From the NCBI GenBank assembly GCA_965231865.1, contig CBDDOJ010000001.1, positions 186,001 to 250,000 on the forward strand: 64,000 bases of DNA. The letters are read 5' to 3'. Every line of letters starts with the position of its first letter. Positions within the stretch are counted from its first letter, which is position 1. Positions 61,923 through 64,000 of the stretch are shown one piece after another. The position numbers and the translations under genes are program-made. The notes beneath the pieces were generated by a model. That model was not told the origin of the DNA, searched no databases, and saw nothing but the letters and a program-made list of their open reading frames with translations. Origin of the DNA: WTGA01 sp965231865. Lineage in GTDB: Bacteria; Pseudomonadota; Gammaproteobacteria; Arenicellales; Poriferihabitantaceae.

Positions 61923-62702
61923 TTACCCGTTGTCTTCTGCGACCCCATGGTGTGAAGGTTCCTCCACCAGCAGTTCCGCATAATGATAGACCCTGGGAGA
62001 TTTGCCGCCCCTTTTCAATCGACCCGCAATCTGCATCAGGCATCCCAGGTCGCCGCCCAGGACAACCTCCGCCCCGGTGTCTTCTATCCCGGAGATCTTG
62101 TTGTCCGCCATGCGGGTGGATATCTCCGGATACTTGACGCAGAAGGTCCCCCCGAAACCACAGCAGATTTCAGAATTGTGCATTTCCTCCAACTGGATTC
62201 CCGAACAGTGCCCAAGAAGCTTTCTGGGCTGCTCCCGGATGCCCAGTTCCCGCAGACCCGAACAGGAGTCGTGGTACGTAACTTTCCGGTTGCCGGGTTC
62301 CAGGTGGCGACCGGGCACGCTTTCCAGTCCCATTTCCTCCACCAGAAACTGGGACAGTTCAAACGTCTTTTCCCCCACCGCCCGGGCCCGTGCGTGCCAG
62401 TCCCCTTCCGCTTCCAGCAACGGTGGGTAATGATGCCGGATCATCGCCGCACAGGACCCCGACGGCACGACAATACCATCGAATGGCTCCAGGGTCCGGA
62501 TGACCGCCTTGGCCAGTTCCGAGGCTTTTTTCTGGTCCCCGCTGTTGTACGCGGGCTGGCCGCAACAGCTTTGCAGCGGCACGGAAACCGTGCATCCGCA
62601 TTGCTCCAGCAACTGAACTGCCGCAAATCCGATTTCGGGCCGAAACAGGTCTGCCAGGCAGGTGACAAACAATCCGATGTGTGGGCTCGATGCGGTGGCC
62701 AT
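61923..62702 (-). CDS. lutA: L-lactate utilisation protein A (CCG-domain)
   Basis: 259 residues from the ATG at 62702. Two CCG (cysteine-rich, heterodisulfide-reductase-like) domains: QSCCGQPAYNSGD and EICCGFGGTFCVKYP. This matches LutA/YkgE and the GlpC/GlcF group. The start overlaps the pyrF stop (TGATG), so lactate genes are translationally coupled to pyrimidine synthesis here. The longer open frame upstream is out of phase with pyrF and has no family character. Confidence 0.9.
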   Translation of the reverse strand: MATASSPHIGLFVTCLADLFRPEIGFAAVQLLEQCGCTVSVPLQSCCGQPAYNSGDQKKASELAKAVIRTLEPFDGIVVPSGSCAAMIRHHYPPLLEAEGDWHARARAVGEKTFELSQFLVEEMGLESVPGRHLEPGNRKVTYHDSCSGLRELGIREQPRKLLGHCSGIQLEEMHNSEICCGFGGTFCVKYPEISTRMADNKISGIEDTGAEVVLGGDLGCLMQIAGRLKRGGKSPRVYHYAELLVEEPSHHGVAEDNG

Positions 62703-63541
62703 CAACTTGACACGGTTCCGGGATGGCTGGCCTGTTGTGCGCGGATGCTCAGACAGATTTCCCTGGCCCGGTCGCCCGCAGCGGACGCAAAATTCCGGCC
62801 ACTGCCGGCATACAGGATGGCACGGGAAACGTTGATGACCAGACCGGTATTGTCGGCATTCAAGCCGCATCGGAGAACCTCTCCAAGATCCCCTCCCTGC
62901 ATCCCGATTCCGGGAACCAGCAATGGCATGCCCCCGATGATCCTCCTGATTCCACCGAGGGCTTCTGGAAAGGTGGCCCCCACGACCAGCCCGATATTGT
63001 TTCGCGCATTCCACTTCATGGCGTGCTGTGCAACCTGTTCATACAGGAAGGATTGCCCGCTCTTCATTTCCTGAAAATCCCCGCTGCCGGGATTGGAAGT
63101 GCGACAGAGAATGAAAACCCCCTTGTCTTCATATTCGAAAAACGGCTGCAGGGTGTCTCCCCCCATATAGGGGTTCACCGTGACCGCATCCGCCTGGTAG
63201 CGCTGGAAGGCTTCCCGGGCATACATTTTCGCCGTGGCACCAATATCGCCGCGCTTGGCATCCAGGATCACGGGCAGCCGGGAGTAATGGGTGCGGATAT
63301 ATTCAATGGTTTTTTCCAACTGCCCTTCCGCTCCAATTGCGGCATAATAGGCGATCTGGGGCTTGAACGCACAGGCCCACAACGCGGTGGCATCGATAAT
63401 TTCGCGATTGAATGCAAACAACGGCTCTTTCCCCTTCCGGATGGTTTCCGGTAATTTTTCCAGGTCGGGGTCCAGACCGACGCACAACAGAGAGTTTTGA
63501 TTTTTCCAACTGACGGTCAGTTTGTCGTAAAAACCCATCAT
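62702..63541 (-). CDS. pyrF: Orotidine-5'-phosphate decarboxylase, type 2
   Basis: 279 residues. LLCVGLDPDLEKLPE near the N-terminus and the catalytic VILDAKRGDIGATA motif (D-x-K-x2-D) near residue 92; PLLVPGIGMQGGD near the phosphate-binding loop. The longer type 2 form, as in Mycobacterium and some proteobacteria, distinguishes it from E. coli PyrF (about 245 residues). It makes UMP from OMP. It is the first gene of the minus-strand set pyrF-lutA-lutB-lutC. ATG codons at 63541 and 63538 are both possible starts. Confidence 0.92.
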   Translation of the reverse strand: MMGFYDKLTVSWKNQNSLLCVGLDPDLEKLPETIRKGKEPLFAFNREIIDATALWACAFKPQIAYYAAIGAEGQLEKTIEYIRTHYSRLPVILDAKRGDIGATAKMYAREAFQRYQADAVTVNPYMGGDTLQPFFEYEDKGVFILCRTSNPGSGDFQEMKSGQSFLYEQVAQHAMKWNARNNIGLVVGATFPEALGGIRRIIGGMPLLVPGIGMQGGDLGEVLRCGLNADNTGLVINVSRAILYAGSGRNFASAAGDRAREICLSIRAQQASHPGTVSS

Positions 63542-63601
63542 CTACCTGTATGACATTCCGGAACAAACGCGGCAACCGACTTTATCACAGTTAAACCATC
63601 C

Positions 63602-64000
63602 ATGACGAAAACGGCCATCCCCTACCTTCTCGACGCCAGTCAGCTTCGCCCTTTGCTTCACGACCCCGGTATGCGCATCGTGGAAGTGGGAACGTCGAAA
63701 GATTATTCCAACTTCCACATTCCAGGAGCCGTCTTTCTGGATGCAGAGAAATTGCGGCTGCACACCCGTCCCGCATCCGGATTATTGCCGGACCTCCCGT
63801 CGCTGACCGAAACACTCCGGTCGGCGGGGATTGATGGGAATACCCATATTGTGGTCTACGATCATGACTACAATGCGGAAGCCTGCCGTTTCCTGTGGGT
63901 GCTTGAAGCCGTTTTTCACCAACCCCATTCCCTGTTGAACGGCGGGATGCCTGCCTGGCTCGCTGAAAGTGGTCCCATCGAAACGGCTCCCAACCGTGCA
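63602..64000 (+). CDS. Rhodanese-type sulfurtransferase, N-terminal part
   Basis: 133 codons from the ATG at 63602 to the right edge. The first rhodanese domain is present: LLDASQLRPLLHDPGMRIVE, DYSNFHIPGAVFLDAEKLRL, and HIVVYDHDYNAEACRFLWVL. In tandem rhodaneses (SseA/TST type) this first domain is inactive (Asp in place of Cys, as seen here), and the active cysteine would be in a second domain beyond the window. Likely thiosulfate or mercaptopyruvate sulfurtransferase. It is divergent from pyrF. Confidence 0.82.
   Translation, partial: MTKTAIPYLLDASQLRPLLHDPGMRIVEVGTSKDYSNFHIPGAVFLDAEKLRLHTRPASGLLPDLPSLTETLRSAGIDGNTHIVVYDHDYNAEACRFLWVLEAVFHQPHSLLNGGMPAWLAESGPIETAPNRA

Overview
The window is 64 kb of a bacterial chromosome, probably a gammaproteobacterium. 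The supports are an OxyR with its redox-cysteine segment, a 292-residue HtpX, a CnoX/YbbN-type thioredoxin and a TupBC-MobA cluster; none is decisive, so the assignment is tentative. Core genes look moderately GC-rich. The pentapeptide gene, the type I restriction genes and the DUF2806/HEPN pair look clearly AT-richer, which suggests acquired DNA. No rRNA, complete tRNA or CRISPR array was found.

Layout. 1-600: edge of an AbiE-type toxin-antitoxin operon. 1-10 kb: one-carbon/methylamine-type catabolism (FAD/GcvT demethylase-like enzyme and an MttB-family methyltransferase without pyrrolysine), a fatty acid desaturase, a PhnD-like protein, carbonic anhydrase, an EamA exporter and a CDF metal exporter. 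10-22 kb: GST, CnoX-like thioredoxin, a PadR/HAAS pair, a pentapeptide-repeat protein, a PLP decarboxylase, a dioxygenase-like protein, a SUMF1-fold protein, Uma2, a 2-hydroxyacid dehydrogenase and a NudL-type Nudix hydrolase.

22.3-29.8 kb holds the most striking object: two nested RIT (recombinase-in-trio) elements. Outer element B (22291-29782) split a DHDPS-family gene. Inner element A (22537-26305) then split the third recombinase gene of B, one codon before its catalytic tyrosine. Both interrupted reading frames can be rejoined by eye without any leftover base. The two elements differ in sequence but share one design: about 90-bp terminal inverted repeats built from three copies of an element-specific half-site (two direct copies 17 bp apart plus one inverted copy), a palindrome of two such half-sites outside only one end, and a hairpin that buries the ribosome binding site of the first recombinase gene.

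30-42 kb: EamA transporter, GFA protein, a tungstate-type permease/ATPase pair with MobA but no binding protein, AlaX, a Gfo/Idh oxidoreductase, a frameshifted small coiled-coil gene, a peroxide-defence operon (rubrerythrin, FeS protein, DUF3501, OxyR), an SDR and HtpX. 42-56 kb is a defence-rich accessory island: a Schlafen/AlbA_2 protein, a type I restriction-modification locus (hsdM frameshifted, hsdS, hsdR), peroxiredoxin, an AEC transporter, a group II intron, and a translationally coupled DUF2806-HEPN pair that may be an uncharacterised defence module. 56-64 kb: a SulP transporter with STAS and cNMP-like domains, a MetF-like reductase, pyrF-lutA-lutB-lutC, and the start of a rhodanese.
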